NCBI RefSeq assembly: GCF_900167095.1
Contig: NZ_FUXG01000010.1
Span: forward strand, 1-64,000
From: Oceanospirillum multiglobuliferum
Lineage (GTDB): Bacteria > Pseudomonadota > Gammaproteobacteria > Pseudomonadales > Halomonadaceae
DNA: 64,000 bases
Direction: 5' to 3'
The translations under genes and the position numbers were made by a program. Positions 63,445 to 64,000 of this stretch are shown here, one piece after another (position 1 is the stretch's first letter; each line of letters opens with the position of its first letter). The notes under the pieces are model-generated. The model was not told where the DNA came from. It searched no databases and saw only the letters and a program-made list of their open reading frames with translations.

Positions 63445-64000
63445 TTAACGCTCAACCAGCGCCATGCGCGTGTTAAACCAGTTCATAAAGGCTGAAACCA
63501 ACAAACTCAATGTCAGATAAACCAGCATCGTCATAAAGATTACTTCAATCGCCTGCCCCGTTTGATTCAAGGTGGTGCCTGCAAAGACTGAAACCAAATC
63601 AGGATAGCCAATTGCAGTGGCAAGAGAGGAGTTCTTAATCAAATTAAGATATTGACTGGTTAACGGCGGAATAATCACACGTACCGACTGAGGGATCACC
63701 ACCAAGCGTAAAACCTTAGCTTTACTTAGACCTAAAGCACTGGCGGCCTCAGTTTGACCTTTAGATACGGCTTGAATACCTGAACGCACAATCTCGGCAA
63801 TAAATGCCGCTGTATAGATGCTGAGTGCAACTAGAAGAGCTGCAAGCTCAGGGATAATTGTCATACCTCCGCGAAAGTTAAAACCACGTAAAGCAGGCTC
63901 ATCCCAAGTCAGTGGGCTACCAGATAACCAAAATACGATTAAAGGTAAGCCAATGATTAAAGCCAACGCAGTTTTATAAACAGGGAATAGCTGCCCTGTT
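63445..64000 (-). CDS. aapQ: Amino-acid ABC transporter permease (AapQ type), 5' end outside window
   Basis: The C-terminal part of the AapQ permease: IYTAAFIAEIVRSGIQAV, the EAA loop EAASALGLSKAKVLRLVVIPQ and KNSSLATAIGYPDLVSVFAG. The frame stays open to the window end, with TGQLFPVYKTALA before the internal TTG at 63966, so the true start and the binding-protein gene (aapJ) lie beyond 64000. It pairs with AapM and AapP downstream. Aap systems take up a broad range of L-amino acids. Confidence 0.93.
   Translation of the reverse strand, partial: TGQLFPVYKTALALIIGLPLIVFWLSGSPLTWDEPALRGFNFRGGMTIIPELAALLVALSIYTAAFIAEIVRSGIQAVSKGQTEAASALGLSKAKVLRLVVIPQSVRVIIPPLTSQYLNLIKNSSLATAIGYPDLVSVFAGTTLNQTGQAIEVIFMTMLVYLTLSLLVSAFMNWFNTRMALVER

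Noticed and set aside
1-64000. CRISPR arrays, tRNA or rRNA genes, prophage or integron
   Set aside because: No regularly spaced repeats, cloverleaf-like tRNA, rRNA-like stretches or phage and integrase genes were seen when reading through the window.

Overview
This window looks like a chromosomal segment of a marine gammaproteobacterium, probably of the Oceanospirillales type (Marinomonas / Neptunomonas / Marinobacterium neighbourhood). Base composition is in the mid-40s percent GC by eye. The evidence for this placement is a LodA/LodB-type quinoprotein oxidase pair, a BCCT osmolyte transporter, a PPi-dependent phosphofructokinase, an Aap-type amino-acid ABC transporter, a DASS carboxylate transporter, and many chemoreceptor and cyclic-di-GMP genes. 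The assignment is inference; there is no rRNA or other phylogenetic marker. I see no rRNA, tRNA, CRISPR array or prophage.

Layout. Bases 1-300 are the tail of an IS200/IS605-type element, which has removed the 5' part of a PAS-GGDEF gene (to 1680). Next come a MioC-like flavodoxin, a cytochrome b561 / DsbD-like pair, a Cache-type chemoreceptor (5.6-7.6 kb), a soluble FIST-domain chemoreceptor (7.8-9.8 kb), a FapA/DUF342 protein, a small unknown protein, upp-uraA, an EAL-HDOD protein, dinB, a double-receiver protein, and a CBS-PAS-GGDEF-EAL protein (to 20.7 kb). A methionine aminotransferase / omega-amidase pair follows. From 22.9 to 32.7 kb there is a large divergent signalling block: two BMP-family lipoproteins plus a histidine kinase on the minus strand, facing a hybrid kinase, a REC-EAL protein and a REC protein on the plus strand. 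A DnaQ-like exonuclease / cNMP-CBS-nucleotidyltransferase pair and a BCCT transporter occupy 32.8-37.2 kb.

The most distinctive part is 37.6-46.7 kb, with two adjacent minus-strand operons. The first encodes a ferritin-like protein, a LodA-type cysteine-tryptophylquinone oxidase, its LodB flavoprotein and a probable beta-barrel heme-binding protein. The second encodes MbnP, a di-heme MbnH and an outer-membrane barrel. Both operons centre on enzymes known to modify tryptophan residues after translation. The lod operon carries an operator-like inverted repeat that matches, at 18 of 20 positions, a perfect palindrome before the EAL-HDOD gene at 14.7 kb. The mbnP promoter region contains a perfect 28-bp palindrome.

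The rest holds PPi-phosphofructokinase, a BepA-like protease, a CbiM-like permease with a BamA-like barrel, a CBS protein, purU, an HBM-type chemoreceptor with a candidate Fur box, an EAL protein, an AMP/thymidine phosphorylase coupled to a PRPP-synthetase-like protein, a DASS transporter, and the aapQ-aapM-aapP end of an amino-acid ABC operon that runs off the window.

Functionally the window is dominated by sensing. There are three chemoreceptors, two histidine kinases and six proteins tied or potentially tied to c-di-GMP, interleaved with nucleotide salvage, periplasmic redox and cofactor chemistry, and transport.
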